This document shows positions 25,024 to 33,257 of a DNA stretch of 64,000 bases, one piece after another. The notes below the pieces were generated by a model that saw nothing but the letters and a program-made list of their open reading frames with translations, searched no databases and had not been told where the DNA came from. The position numbers were made by a program, and so were the translations under genes. The DNA comes from Mariniflexile sp044335535 (GTDB lineage: Bacteria; Bacteroidota; Bacteroidia; Flavobacteriales; Flavobacteriaceae), in assembly GCF_044335535.1 (NCBI RefSeq), contig NZ_JBIQVZ010000001.1, forward strand, positions 186,001 through 250,000. The letters run 5' to 3'. Position 1 is the first letter of the stretch. Every line of letters begins with the position of its first letter.

Positions 25024-26100
25024 ATGAAAACAATAGCTCGAAAAGTTATCTTTTGTATCTTTATAATGGTATTGACACTAACAACTTCTTGCAGGTCCGA
25101 GGAAACGGAATTTATAAAAGCACCAGAAGATGAAGTTTTGGTTGCCAATTCACCAGTTGCCAGTTTAATACAAAAAACGTCTATCAACGATGGTTCTAAT
25201 GACAACATCATCTATAATGCCAATTGCTTTAATATAAAACTACCTATAACCGTAAATGTCAATGGAAATACCATAATTATTAATTCTGAAGAAGATTATA
25301 AAATTATTGAATATCTTTTTGATGAAGACGATGATGATGTTGATACGATATCCATTTCTTTTCCAATCACCATAATTCTTAGCGATTTTACGAATGTAAC
25401 AATCAACAATTATACAGAGCTATATAACTATTCCAGTACTTGTAATGGGGAAAATGAAATCGATGACGATATAGAATGCTTAGATTTTTACTATCCCATT
25501 ACGGCTTCTTTATACAACTCAAACAACGAAATCATAGATAGCATTACCATAACTTCCGATGCCCAGTTATATGGGTTTATCAAAAATTTAAGTAGCTCAG
25601 ATTTTGTTGCTATTACATTCCCCATTAAGGTAAAGCTTTATGATGGTACCGAATTAACTATTAACAATCTAGTTGAATTAAAAAACCTTATAGAAACTTA
25701 TGACAATAATTGTGATGAAGATGATGATTACGATTATAATGACGATGATTGTAATGACTGCAACCAAGACCAATTACTTGATGTTTTGACCAACTGCTCG
25801 GGCTGGGAAGTTGATAGATTAAAACGTTACGGTAACGATTATGATAATTACTATGATGGCTATACCTTCAACTTTTACCCTAATGGCACACTTTCAGTTT
25901 ATTGGGACGGTATCACGGCATACGGCACTTGGGTGGCTTCTGGGGAAGGTAACAATATGGTAGTAACCGTAAATGTCCCAGGACTGGATTATTGTAATAA
26001 TGATTGGGTTTTACATGAAATATCCAAATATACCGAAACCAAAATTGATTTAAGAGTTGGAGATAATGACAGGTTAAGATATGCTAAAAGCTGTAATTAA
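25024..26100 (+). CDS. Asp-rich repeat lipoprotein
   Basis: This 358-residue protein has a lipobox (LTLTTSC, Cys23). Two internal repeats of about 75 residues follow (near 70-145 and 155-235), each of the form C-x-(L/F)-x-x-PITxxL...YxxI/F...FPIxxxL-xDxTxxTINNxxEL. An acidic linker near 235-255 rich in D, N and C separates them from a C-terminal lipocalin-like region with FNFYPNGTLSVYW. I know no function. The acidic stretches could bind Ca2+. It is transcribed away from the FecI operon. Confidence 0.8.
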   Translation: MKTIARKVIFCIFIMVLTLTTSCRSEETEFIKAPEDEVLVANSPVASLIQKTSINDGSNDNIIYNANCFNIKLPITVNVNGNTIIINSEEDYKIIEYLFDEDDDDVDTISISFPITIILSDFTNVTINNYTELYNYSSTCNGENEIDDDIECLDFYYPITASLYNSNNEIIDSITITSDAQLYGFIKNLSSSDFVAITFPIKVKLYDGTELTINNLVELKNLIETYDNNCDEDDDYDYNDDDCNDCNQDQLLDVLTNCSGWEVDRLKRYGNDYDNYYDGYTFNFYPNGTLSVYWDGITAYGTWVASGEGNNMVVTVNVPGLDYCNNDWVLHEISKYTETKIDLRVGDNDRLRYAKSCN

Positions 26101-26279
26101 AGTACTTATAAAGAAACTAAAGAATTTTTAAATATTTAATAAAAAATAATAGCTAGTAGAAATGCCTAATGAAAAAGAAAAGTTTCATTTTCAAATGTTA
26201 TTTTTAAGTGTTAAAACATTTGATTACTAGCAAAACTGCTTCAGTTTAACAGCTGAAGCAGTTTAAAAAACGAAAAGTT
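26101..26279. other. Gap with a 12-bp-stem hairpin
   Basis: AAACTGCTTCAG (26233-26244) pairs perfectly with CTGAAGCAGTTT (26253-26264) around an 8-base loop. The hairpin lies 16 bases before the next start codon and is followed by A rather than T residues. It is therefore more likely an RNA structure in the leader of the next gene than a standard terminator. Confidence 0.6.
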
Positions 26280-26657
26280 ATGAAAAAATGGGTCATATTA
26301 ATATTGCTATGTATTGTCATTGTTATTATAGGTTACAGATACGTTTATCAAGACCATCGGGATATAGCAACGGAGACATCCATATATAAACTTACTGCAT
26401 CGGATATTTCGAATGAATTTGCAATTAACCCCTTGTCATCAGAAAATAAATATTTGAATAAAACTATTGAAGTGAGTGGCAGTATTTCTGATAAAAACCC
26501 AAAAAGCATCACTATAGAGGACAAAGTGTTTTGTCAATTTTCAAATGAAATCCAAACGACTTTAAATACTGACCAAATCAAAATTAAAGGTCGTTTCATT
26601 GGTTATGATGATTTGTTGGAACAAGTGAAACTAGACCAATGCACCATTATTGATTAA
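26280..26657 (+). CDS. Membrane-anchored OB-fold (tRNA_anti-like) protein
   Basis: The 125-residue protein has an N-terminal membrane helix (residues 3-22) and a single OB-fold domain of the tRNA_anti-like type: LTASDISNEFAINPLSSENKYLNKTIEVSGSI, then FCQFSNEI and IKIKGRFIGYDDLL. Proteins of this type are small envelope proteins of unknown function despite the domain name. It precedes a DUF5777 barrel gene by about 37 bases in the same direction. Confidence 0.8.
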   Translation: MKKWVILILLCIVIVIIGYRYVYQDHRDIATETSIYKLTASDISNEFAINPLSSENKYLNKTIEVSGSISDKNPKSITIEDKVFCQFSNEIQTTLNTDQIKIKGRFIGYDDLLEQVKLDQCTIID

Positions 26658-26694
26658 TCAAAAAAATAATAAACCAATAAAACAAATACTGAAT

Positions 26695-27567
26695 ATGAGA
26701 ATTTTAATCTTCATTTTAACCCTTTTTCCATTATCCACTATTGCTCAAGATGATTTGCTAAGCGAAATTGATACAGATTCCACATGGGCAAACTATACAG
26801 ATGCTACTTTTAAAGGACTAAAAATCGTTAATTTTGAGTCAACAAAATTAGTAGCAAAAAACCAATTTACATTTATTGTATCACATAGATTTGGTAGCAT
26901 TGAAAATGGAATTGACACTTTTTTTGGATTGGATGATGCTGTAACACGACTCAATTTTGTTTATGGTATATCCGATGGTTTCAATGTTGGGGTTTCTAGA
27001 TCGTCTTTCAATAAAACCTACCAAGCATCAATAAAGTACCGTTTGTTAAGACAAATTAAAAACGGGTTTCCATTTACCGTTGTAGGCCATAACGAAGTTT
27101 TCATTAATACTGGCTTAGAAAAAGACAACTTACCTCTTTTAGAATTTAAACACCGTTTAAGCTATACAAGTCAATTATTGATTTCAAGAAAAATAAACAC
27201 CAATTTATCAGTAGAATTGGCCCCTACTTATCTCCATGAGAACCTAACTTCTAGCATTTATAATAATGATATAAAAGTAGGCGAACAAGACAATTCACAA
27301 TTCGCTTTAGGACTTGGAGGTCGTTATAAAATTAGTAAACGATGGTCTATAAATGCCGATTACGGTTGGCATTTGAATCGAGATAAAAACTCGCCTTTTA
27401 AAAACCCATTATCCATAGGCTTTGACCTAGAAACTGGCGGGCATGTATTCCAAATGCATTTTACTAATTCCCAAGGCATGAATACAAACACCTTTTTAGG
27501 TCAAGCAACTGGAGATTGGGCAGATGGCAACATTTACTTTGGGTTCAATTTAAGTAGAACCTTTTAA
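26695..27567 (+). CDS. DUF5777 beta-barrel protein
   Basis: The product of about 290 residues starts with a signal peptide (MRILIFILTLFPLSTIAQ) and has the DUF5777 core: ADATFKGLKIVNFES-like opening, QFTFIVSHRFG, FFGLDDAVTRLNFVYGISDGFNVGVSRS and an aromatic C-terminal strand NLSRTF typical of outer-membrane barrels. I choose ATG at 26695, because the longer TTG frame would overlap the previous gene and spoil the signal peptide. It is followed by a CxxCH lipoprotein and a YceI gene, which suggests a shared redox or lipid-related role. Confidence 0.85.
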   Translation: MRILIFILTLFPLSTIAQDDLLSEIDTDSTWANYTDATFKGLKIVNFESTKLVAKNQFTFIVSHRFGSIENGIDTFFGLDDAVTRLNFVYGISDGFNVGVSRSSFNKTYQASIKYRLLRQIKNGFPFTVVGHNEVFINTGLEKDNLPLLEFKHRLSYTSQLLISRKINTNLSVELAPTYLHENLTSSIYNNDIKVGEQDNSQFALGLGGRYKISKRWSINADYGWHLNRDKNSPFKNPLSIGFDLETGGHVFQMHFTNSQGMNTNTFLGQATGDWADGNIYFGFNLSRTF

Positions 27568-27615
27568 CATATAGTAAACTCGAATCGTATTAATTAACAA
27601 TTAAATAATTAAGCT

Positions 27616-27987
27616 ATGAATTTCAAAAAATTAATTTATCTCCCAGTAATTTCCCTCTTAATGGTTAATTGCTCTAGTGATAGCACTGATGATTTATCAC
27701 CAAACCCTGACCCTAATCCTGACCCAACTACAGTTACCTATAATGACCATATAAAAAGCATTATAACTAATAATTGTACGTCGTGTCATGGAAGTACACC
27801 TACAAATGGAGCACCCATGTCTTTAACAACATATAGTCAAGTAAAAAGTGCTGTAGAAACTAGAGGATTAATTACAAGAATAAATAGCACATCAAACCCA
27901 ATGCCCCCATCACCTAACAGTCCTTTATCAAACGCTGACAAAAATCTTATCCAACAATGGAAAGATGGCGGTTTTCTAGAAAACTAA
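27616..27987 (+). CDS. Small c-type cytochrome-like lipoprotein
   Basis: This 123-residue protein has a lipobox (SLLMVNC, Cys19), a Pro/Asp-rich linker near residues 30-40 and one heme-c attachment site CTSCH near 54-58. A C-terminal Met is available as distal ligand in SNPMPPSP, the layout of small planctomycete-type cytochrome c domains. It should be heme-bearing and anchored in the envelope. It lies between the DUF5777 and YceI genes in one direction. Confidence 0.85.
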   Translation: MNFKKLIYLPVISLLMVNCSSDSTDDLSPNPDPNPDPTTVTYNDHIKSIITNNCTSCHGSTPTNGAPMSLTTYSQVKSAVETRGLITRINSTSNPMPPSPNSPLSNADKNLIQQWKDGGFLEN

Positions 27988-27989
27988 AA

Positions 27990-28132
27990 TAAAAGAGTCA
28001 GTCTAAAAAATCTCGTTCTATGTCATCTTGAGCTTGTCGAATTATTTTAACTCACTGGTAATTGATATCGGTTTTGACAAGCTCAACCTGACAAATTAAA
28101 TTTAAAGAACTTCTTAGACAGGCCTAGTTATA
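27990..28132. repeat. Dispersed intergenic element, copy 1
   Basis: The element runs from GTCTAAAAAATCTCGTTC to GAACTTCTTAGACAGGC and contains an internal inverted pair, TTGAGCTTGTCGAA and TTTGACAAGCTCAA. Its reverse complement aligns with 58770-59030, sharing ATTACCAGTGAGTTAAAAT, TTCGACAAG and TGACATAGAAC blocks. It has no coding content. Confidence 0.75.
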
Positions 28133-28150
28133 ATCATCAAAATAAAGAAA

Positions 28151-28696
28151 ATGAAAAAATTAATTTACATTATTGTGTTAATAAGCTTTAATACATTTTC
28201 CCAGGCTAAATTCATAACTAAATCGGGGATTGTCAATTTTGAAGCTTCGGTACCTTCTTTTGAAGAAGTAGCTGCTAAAAACAATTCTGCAACCGCTATT
28301 TTAAATACTGAGAATGGGGAATTTGCTGCATTGGTTTTGGTTAAAGGATTCCGCTTTAAAAATGCCCTAATGGAAGAGCATTTCAACGAAAACTATGCTG
28401 AATCTGACAAATTTCCAAAGGCTACCTTTAAAGGAAAAATAGATGGTTTTTTAATAAATAAACTTTCCGATAAACCAAGCGTATTTTATCTTAGCGGGTC
28501 TCTCACTTTCCACGGAAAAACTAAAACTCTTGAAAAGGTAGCTGTAAACATCTCCAAAAAAGAAGACCAAATAAACATTACTGGTCATTTTACAGAAAAG
28601 GCTTCTAGTTTTGATATTAAAATCCCAAAAATAGTACGTTCCAAAATTGCCAATGATATTGAAGTAACATTCGAATTTTTTCTCAAATCAAAATAG
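28151..28696 (+). CDS. YceI family periplasmic protein
   Basis: This 181-residue protein has a signal peptide (to about residue 18) and the YceI lipocalin-like fold: FITKSGIVNFEASVP, LVLVKGFRFKNALMEEHFNENYAESDKFPKATFKGKI and LTFHGKTKTLEKVAVNI. YceI proteins bind polyprenoid or fatty lipids in the periplasm. It is downstream of the CxxCH lipoprotein across a repeat element and 32 bases upstream of the radical SAM operon. Confidence 0.93.
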   Translation: MKKLIYIIVLISFNTFSQAKFITKSGIVNFEASVPSFEEVAAKNNSATAILNTENGEFAALVLVKGFRFKNALMEEHFNENYAESDKFPKATFKGKIDGFLINKLSDKPSVFYLSGSLTFHGKTKTLEKVAVNISKKEDQINITGHFTEKASSFDIKIPKIVRSKIANDIEVTFEFFLKSK

Positions 28697-28728
28697 TATG
28701 CTTAAATTGTTTGTTTAAATTGAATTGA

Positions 28729-29631
28729 ATGAATGCTCTAAAAACCTTATTGTATTTTTCCATTTTTAAATATCCATTAAAACGGGACGAAATATTTTCA
28801 TTCTCTAATTTAAAAAACAAGGTTCTTTTGGATGAAGAACTGTCTCTACTTCTGGAAAAAAAAGCCATATACAAAATAAACGACTATTATTTATGTGAAA
28901 ACGAAGATCTTCATGTCGAAAGAAGGATACTTGGAAATAATATGGCCACCAAAATATTTCCTAAAGCAATAAAAATTTCAAACTTTATTGCCAAATTTCC
29001 TTTTGTTGAAGGTGTTGGAATTTCGGGATCATTATCAAAAGGGTATCATGATGAAAAAAGTGATATAGATTTCTTTATTATTACTTCTCAAAAAAGGCTT
29101 TGGGTTGCACGCACCATACTAGTTCTTTACAAGAAAATATTCTTACTAAATTCAAAAAAATACTTTTGTGTTAATTATTTTATTGCAAGCAATATGCTTG
29201 AGATTGTTGAAAAAAACAGATTTACCGCTACAGAACTCATCACCATGATACCAATGTGTGGCAAAGATGTTTTTCAATCTTTTTATACGGAAAACCGATG
29301 GGTGGAAAATTATTTTTCTAATTATATAAAAAAAGATTATCAAATCAATACCGTTAAAAAAAACTTTTTAGTTAAACTTACTGAATATCTGTTAAAAAAT
29401 GATTTTGGAGATTATATGGATATTTGGTTTATGAAATTTACCTATAAAAAATGGAAAAGTAAATTTAAAAACTTAGACAAAGCTAGTTTTGACATAGCCA
29501 TGAAATCCACAAAAAATGTGTCGAAACACCATCCACAAAATTTTCAAAAAAAAGTTATTGATACTTTAAACGAAAAGTATTCTAAAGTTAAAAAAATTCA
29601 TAATATCACTTTAGAACATGAACATGCTTGA
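28729..29631 (+). CDS. Nucleotidyltransferase-fold protein
   Basis: This 300-residue protein has a nucleotidyltransferase core near residue 95, GVGISGSLSKGYHDEKSDIDFFI, with the GS-x-SKG and D-x-D pattern of the MNT/Pol-beta superfamily. A winged-helix-like segment precedes it (LLEKKAIYKINDYYLCE), and a long basic helical C-terminus follows. It is the first gene of the radical SAM operon and overlaps the next gene by 14 bases. It may activate a substrate by nucleotidylation, but the substrate is unknown. Confidence 0.8.
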   Translation: MNALKTLLYFSIFKYPLKRDEIFSFSNLKNKVLLDEELSLLLEKKAIYKINDYYLCENEDLHVERRILGNNMATKIFPKAIKISNFIAKFPFVEGVGISGSLSKGYHDEKSDIDFFIITSQKRLWVARTILVLYKKIFLLNSKKYFCVNYFIASNMLEIVEKNRFTATELITMIPMCGKDVFQSFYTENRWVENYFSNYIKKDYQINTVKKNFLVKLTEYLLKNDFGDYMDIWFMKFTYKKWKSKFKNLDKASFDIAMKSTKNVSKHHPQNFQKKVIDTLNEKYSKVKKIHNITLEHEHA

Positions 29632-31090
29632 TGTTGTATTCTCACACTCATACTATTATAAATTCGACCCTAAACAGTGGAAGAACAAAACACCATACCC
29701 GCCGTTAGGCACACTATACGCAGCATCATTTCTTAGAGAAAATGGTTATAAAGTTGGTCTTTTTGACACAAATCTTTTAGACAATCCGCAATCAATTAAA
29801 CCATTTTTAGAAACACATAAACCAAAAATTTTTGTCATTTATGATGATGGGTTCAATTACCTCACGAAAATGTGTTTAACCACCATGCGTGAGGCAGCTT
29901 TTAAAATGATCGAAATAGCAAAAAAGCTGAATTGCACCGTAATTGTTTGTAGTTCTGATGCTACAGATCATTATGAAAAATACATTGGGTCTGGAGCCGA
30001 TTTTGTAATAAAGGGAGAGGGCGAAATAACCATAAAGGAACTTATTGATGCAAAAATGAGCAATACAGATGTTTCCAATATAAAGGGCATTTGTTTTTTA
30101 AAAGACGATGAGTTTGTCATGACGCCTAGTCGAAGTGTCGTAAAGAACTTGGACGAATTTACATTACCAGCTTGGGATTTAGTAGATATGGATGCATACA
30201 AAACCATCTGGAAACAAGGTGGCAACACATTTACTTTAAATATTGCTACCACTAGAGGTTGCCCTTATAAATGTAATTGGTGTGCAAAACCCATTTATGG
30301 CAATCGGTATAACTCCCATTCGCCGGAATACATTGTAAAACACATTGAATATTTGGTTAAAACATATCAGGTTTCACGTTTTTGGATGTGCGATGATATT
30401 TTTGGATTGAAACCCAATTGGGTTCAAGAATTCAATCTAGAATTAAAGAAAAAAAACATCAAAATTAAATATTTTATTCAAAGTCGTGTTGATTTATTAT
30501 TGAAAGAAGATACTATTGATGTTTTAGCCGAATCTGGGTTGGAAGAAGTTTGGGTTGGTGCTGAGAGCGCTTCTCAAAAAATTTTGGATGCTATGGATAA
30601 AGGCACCAAAGTTGAGGAAATATACCAAGCAACTCGATTATTAAAAGAAAAAAACATTAAAGTCGCTTTCTTTTTACAATTTGGTTATCTAACAGAAAAT
30701 CAAAATGACATTCAGAAAACAATACAAATGGTAAAAGAATTATTACCAGATAATATAGGTATTTCAGTATCATATCCTTTACCTGGAACCCAATTTTATG
30801 AAAAAGTAAAAGATGATTTAAAACTAAAAGCCAACTGGAAAGATTCGGACGATTTAGACATGATGTTTCAAGGAACCTATTCATCAAATTATTACAGAAA
30901 ATTGCAACGTTTTGTTCATAAAGAATATAGAAAAAGCCAAGGAATTCATAATTTAAAACAACTTTTTCATTCAAAACCATCTGTCATGAAATTGAAATCC
31001 ATTGTAAAATTGGGTTATTATATTCCTAGTAGTTTTGTAGATAATTTGAAATTGAAAGCGTTGAGTACCTTTCAAAATTCAAAACTTTGA
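29618..31090 (+). CDS. B12-binding-domain radical SAM protein 1
   Basis: This 490-residue enzyme has a Rossmann-like N-terminal domain of the B12-binding type (YPPLGTLYAASFLRENG near residue 27, GADFVIKGEGE near 125) and a radical SAM core. Its cluster cysteines are C215, C219 and C222 in TRGCPYKCNWC. Enzymes of this class cleave S-adenosylmethionine at a [4Fe-4S] cluster and often methylate unreactive carbon or phosphorus centres with cobalamin. The classic DxHxxG cobalamin motif is absent, as in most of this class. It is co-transcribed with a methyltransferase and a second radical SAM gene. Confidence 0.93.
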   Translation: MNMLDVVFSHSYYYKFDPKQWKNKTPYPPLGTLYAASFLRENGYKVGLFDTNLLDNPQSIKPFLETHKPKIFVIYDDGFNYLTKMCLTTMREAAFKMIEIAKKLNCTVIVCSSDATDHYEKYIGSGADFVIKGEGEITIKELIDAKMSNTDVSNIKGICFLKDDEFVMTPSRSVVKNLDEFTLPAWDLVDMDAYKTIWKQGGNTFTLNIATTRGCPYKCNWCAKPIYGNRYNSHSPEYIVKHIEYLVKTYQVSRFWMCDDIFGLKPNWVQEFNLELKKKNIKIKYFIQSRVDLLLKEDTIDVLAESGLEEVWVGAESASQKILDAMDKGTKVEEIYQATRLLKEKNIKVAFFLQFGYLTENQNDIQKTIQMVKELLPDNIGISVSYPLPGTQFYEKVKDDLKLKANWKDSDDLDMMFQGTYSSNYYRKLQRFVHKEYRKSQGIHNLKQLFHSKPSVMKLKSIVKLGYYIPSSFVDNLKLKALSTFQNSKL

Positions 31091-31111
31091 CAATGCTCAA
31101 AAACCTTCAAG

Positions 31112-31888
31112 ATGAAAGCTAGTTTTGATGTAGCAGCAAATACGTATGATCAATCTTTTACAAATACAAAGATTGGCAGGCTTCAACGCAATTTAGTTTA
31201 CCAATTACTCTCAAAACATTTACATCAAATAAAAGATATTCTTGAAATCAATTGTGGAACTGGTGAAGATGCTATTTGGTTAGCCAAACAAAACTTCAAT
31301 GTATTGGCCACTGATATTTCTAAAAAAATGATTGCCATCGGAAAAACAAAAAATCAATATCATCACTTAACTTTTGCACAATTAGACATTAATCTAATTT
31401 CTGACAAAAAAGAGATTGGAACGTTTGATATGGTTTTCTCCAATTTTGGTGGGCTAAACTGCTTAACTAAAACTGAACTAGAACTTTTCTTCAACAGTAT
31501 TACCAATAATCTTAATAAAAAAGGCAAATTAGCCTTGGTAATCATGCCTAAAAACACGACTTGGGAACAATTTTACTTCCTTTTAAAAGGAAAATTTTCC
31601 AAAGCCTTTATACGAAAAAAAGAAGTTGCAATAGCTAATGTAGATGGAGAAAATGTACCAACCTATTATTATAATCCAAAAGATATTATAAATTTAGCTA
31701 AAACAAGTTTTAATATTCTAGAAAGCAAACCCATTGGCTTTTTTATTCCACCCTCCTATTTAGAACCCTTTTTTAAAAATAAAACAGGTCTTTTAAATTT
31801 TTTAAATCATTTGGAAAACAGAATCAAAAACTGGTCTTTACTTTCAAAATATGCCGATCATTATATGATAATCTTAGAAAAAAAATGA
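31112..31888 (+). CDS. Class I SAM-dependent methyltransferase
   Basis: This 258-residue enzyme has motif I ILEINCGTGEDAIWLA near residue 42, then VLATDISKKMIAIGK and the acidic motif MVFSNFGGLNC near 108. It should transfer a methyl group from SAM in the cytoplasm. The substrate is unknown, but the position between two radical SAM genes suggests the same small molecule or glycolipid intermediate. Its stop overlaps the next start by 4 bases. Confidence 0.92.
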   Translation: MKASFDVAANTYDQSFTNTKIGRLQRNLVYQLLSKHLHQIKDILEINCGTGEDAIWLAKQNFNVLATDISKKMIAIGKTKNQYHHLTFAQLDINLISDKKEIGTFDMVFSNFGGLNCLTKTELELFFNSITNNLNKKGKLALVIMPKNTTWEQFYFLLKGKFSKAFIRKKEVAIANVDGENVPTYYYNPKDIINLAKTSFNILESKPIGFFIPPSYLEPFFKNKTGLLNFLNHLENRIKNWSLLSKYADHYMIILEKK

Positions 31889-33255
31889 GTGTTTTATTTA
31901 CGCATGCTTATTATTTATCTGATGATCCTAAGGAGCAAAAGATAATGAAACCCTATCCACCATTAGGGTTGTTGTATGTGTCTGCTTATTTATTAAATAA
32001 ACATATTCCAAATGATGTGTTTGATAGCACTTTTTCAAATCAAGAAGAACAACTACAATTCATTTTAGACAAGAGACCAAAAATAGTTTGTATTTACACT
32101 AATCTAATGACTAAGATTGAAGTTATCAAATTAATTAAAGTCTTAAAAACGGAAAAATATAAGCATCCAAAAATTGTGCTTGGTGGTCCAGATGTTTCTT
32201 ATAATGTTGAAAATTACTTAAACGCTGGTGCTGATTTTTTAGTCATTGGTGAAGGAGAAGAAACCACTTTTGAATTGTACAAGGCAATATTAAATAATCA
32301 AAACTATAACGAAGTAAACGGCATTGCTTTTTTAGAAAATGAAAAAGTGGTTCAAACCAAAGCGCGAACAAAATTTAGAGAACTCGACGCATTACCATTG
32401 CCCAATAGAGGAGCTATCAACATGCAAAAATACTTGGACACTTGGAAAAACAATCACGGACAAAGTTCGATGACTATTTCCACACAACGTGGCTGTCCTT
32501 ATACCTGTAAATGGTGCAGTACAGCTGTTTATGGACAAAGTTATAGAAGAAGACCCGCAGAACAAGTAGCCGCTGAAATGAAGCTGCTAAAAGAACAATA
32601 CAACCCAGATGCTATATGGTTTGTAGATGATGTCTTTACGGTAAGTCATAAATGGTTATTAGCTTTTAAAGAAGAGGTTTTAAACCAGGAAGCAGTTATT
32701 CCATTTGAATGCATTACCAGAGCGGAACGTCTAAATGATGATATTCTAAAGTTACTAAAAGACGTTGGCTGTTTTAGAATTTGGATTGGAGCAGAAAGTG
32801 GTTCCCAAAAAATAATTGATTTAATGGACAGACGTGTTGATGTTAACGTGGTTAAAAAAGCTATCCAGAAAACGAATCAATTAGGAATTGAAACTGGGAC
32901 TTTTATTATGTTAGGTTATCCTGGAGAAACAGAAAAAGACATCTCAGAAACGATACAGTATTTAAAAGATGCTAACCCTACACACTATACCATAACCATC
33001 GCATATCCTATAAAAGGAACAAGCTTGTATAATGACATTGAAGACAAGATAACAATGGCTCCAGATTGGGAAACCTCTACTGACAGGGATATTGATTTTA
33101 AGAGAACTTATTCTCGAAAATATTATGATTATGCAGTTTCTAAAGTAGTAAACGAAGTAGAATTTTATAAAAAAAGAAAAAACAACTTAACGGCTGCACT
33201 GAAGCATAAAACAAAAGCGGTTTTAGCAAGTGGATTGATGGTTTTAAATAGATAA
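31885..33255 (+). CDS. B12-binding-domain radical SAM protein 2
   Basis: This 456-residue protein is organised like the first radical SAM protein of this operon: YPPLGLLYVSAYLLNK near residue 30, GADFLVIGEGEE near 115, and the radical SAM cysteines C204, C208 and C211 in TQRGCPYTCKWC. An AESGSQKIIDLMDRRVD segment near 307 is typical of the barrel. It is clearly paralogous to the first enzyme but diverged, so the two probably act on different steps. It overlaps the methyltransferase by 4 bases and precedes the ABC exporter by 2 bases. Confidence 0.93.
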   Translation: MSVLFTHAYYLSDDPKEQKIMKPYPPLGLLYVSAYLLNKHIPNDVFDSTFSNQEEQLQFILDKRPKIVCIYTNLMTKIEVIKLIKVLKTEKYKHPKIVLGGPDVSYNVENYLNAGADFLVIGEGEETTFELYKAILNNQNYNEVNGIAFLENEKVVQTKARTKFRELDALPLPNRGAINMQKYLDTWKNNHGQSSMTISTQRGCPYTCKWCSTAVYGQSYRRRPAEQVAAEMKLLKEQYNPDAIWFVDDVFTVSHKWLLAFKEEVLNQEAVIPFECITRAERLNDDILKLLKDVGCFRIWIGAESGSQKIIDLMDRRVDVNVVKKAIQKTNQLGIETGTFIMLGYPGETEKDISETIQYLKDANPTHYTITIAYPIKGTSLYNDIEDKITMAPDWETSTDRDIDFKRTYSRKYYDYAVSKVVNEVEFYKKRKNNLTAALKHKTKAVLASGLMVLNR

Positions 33256-33257
33256 AA

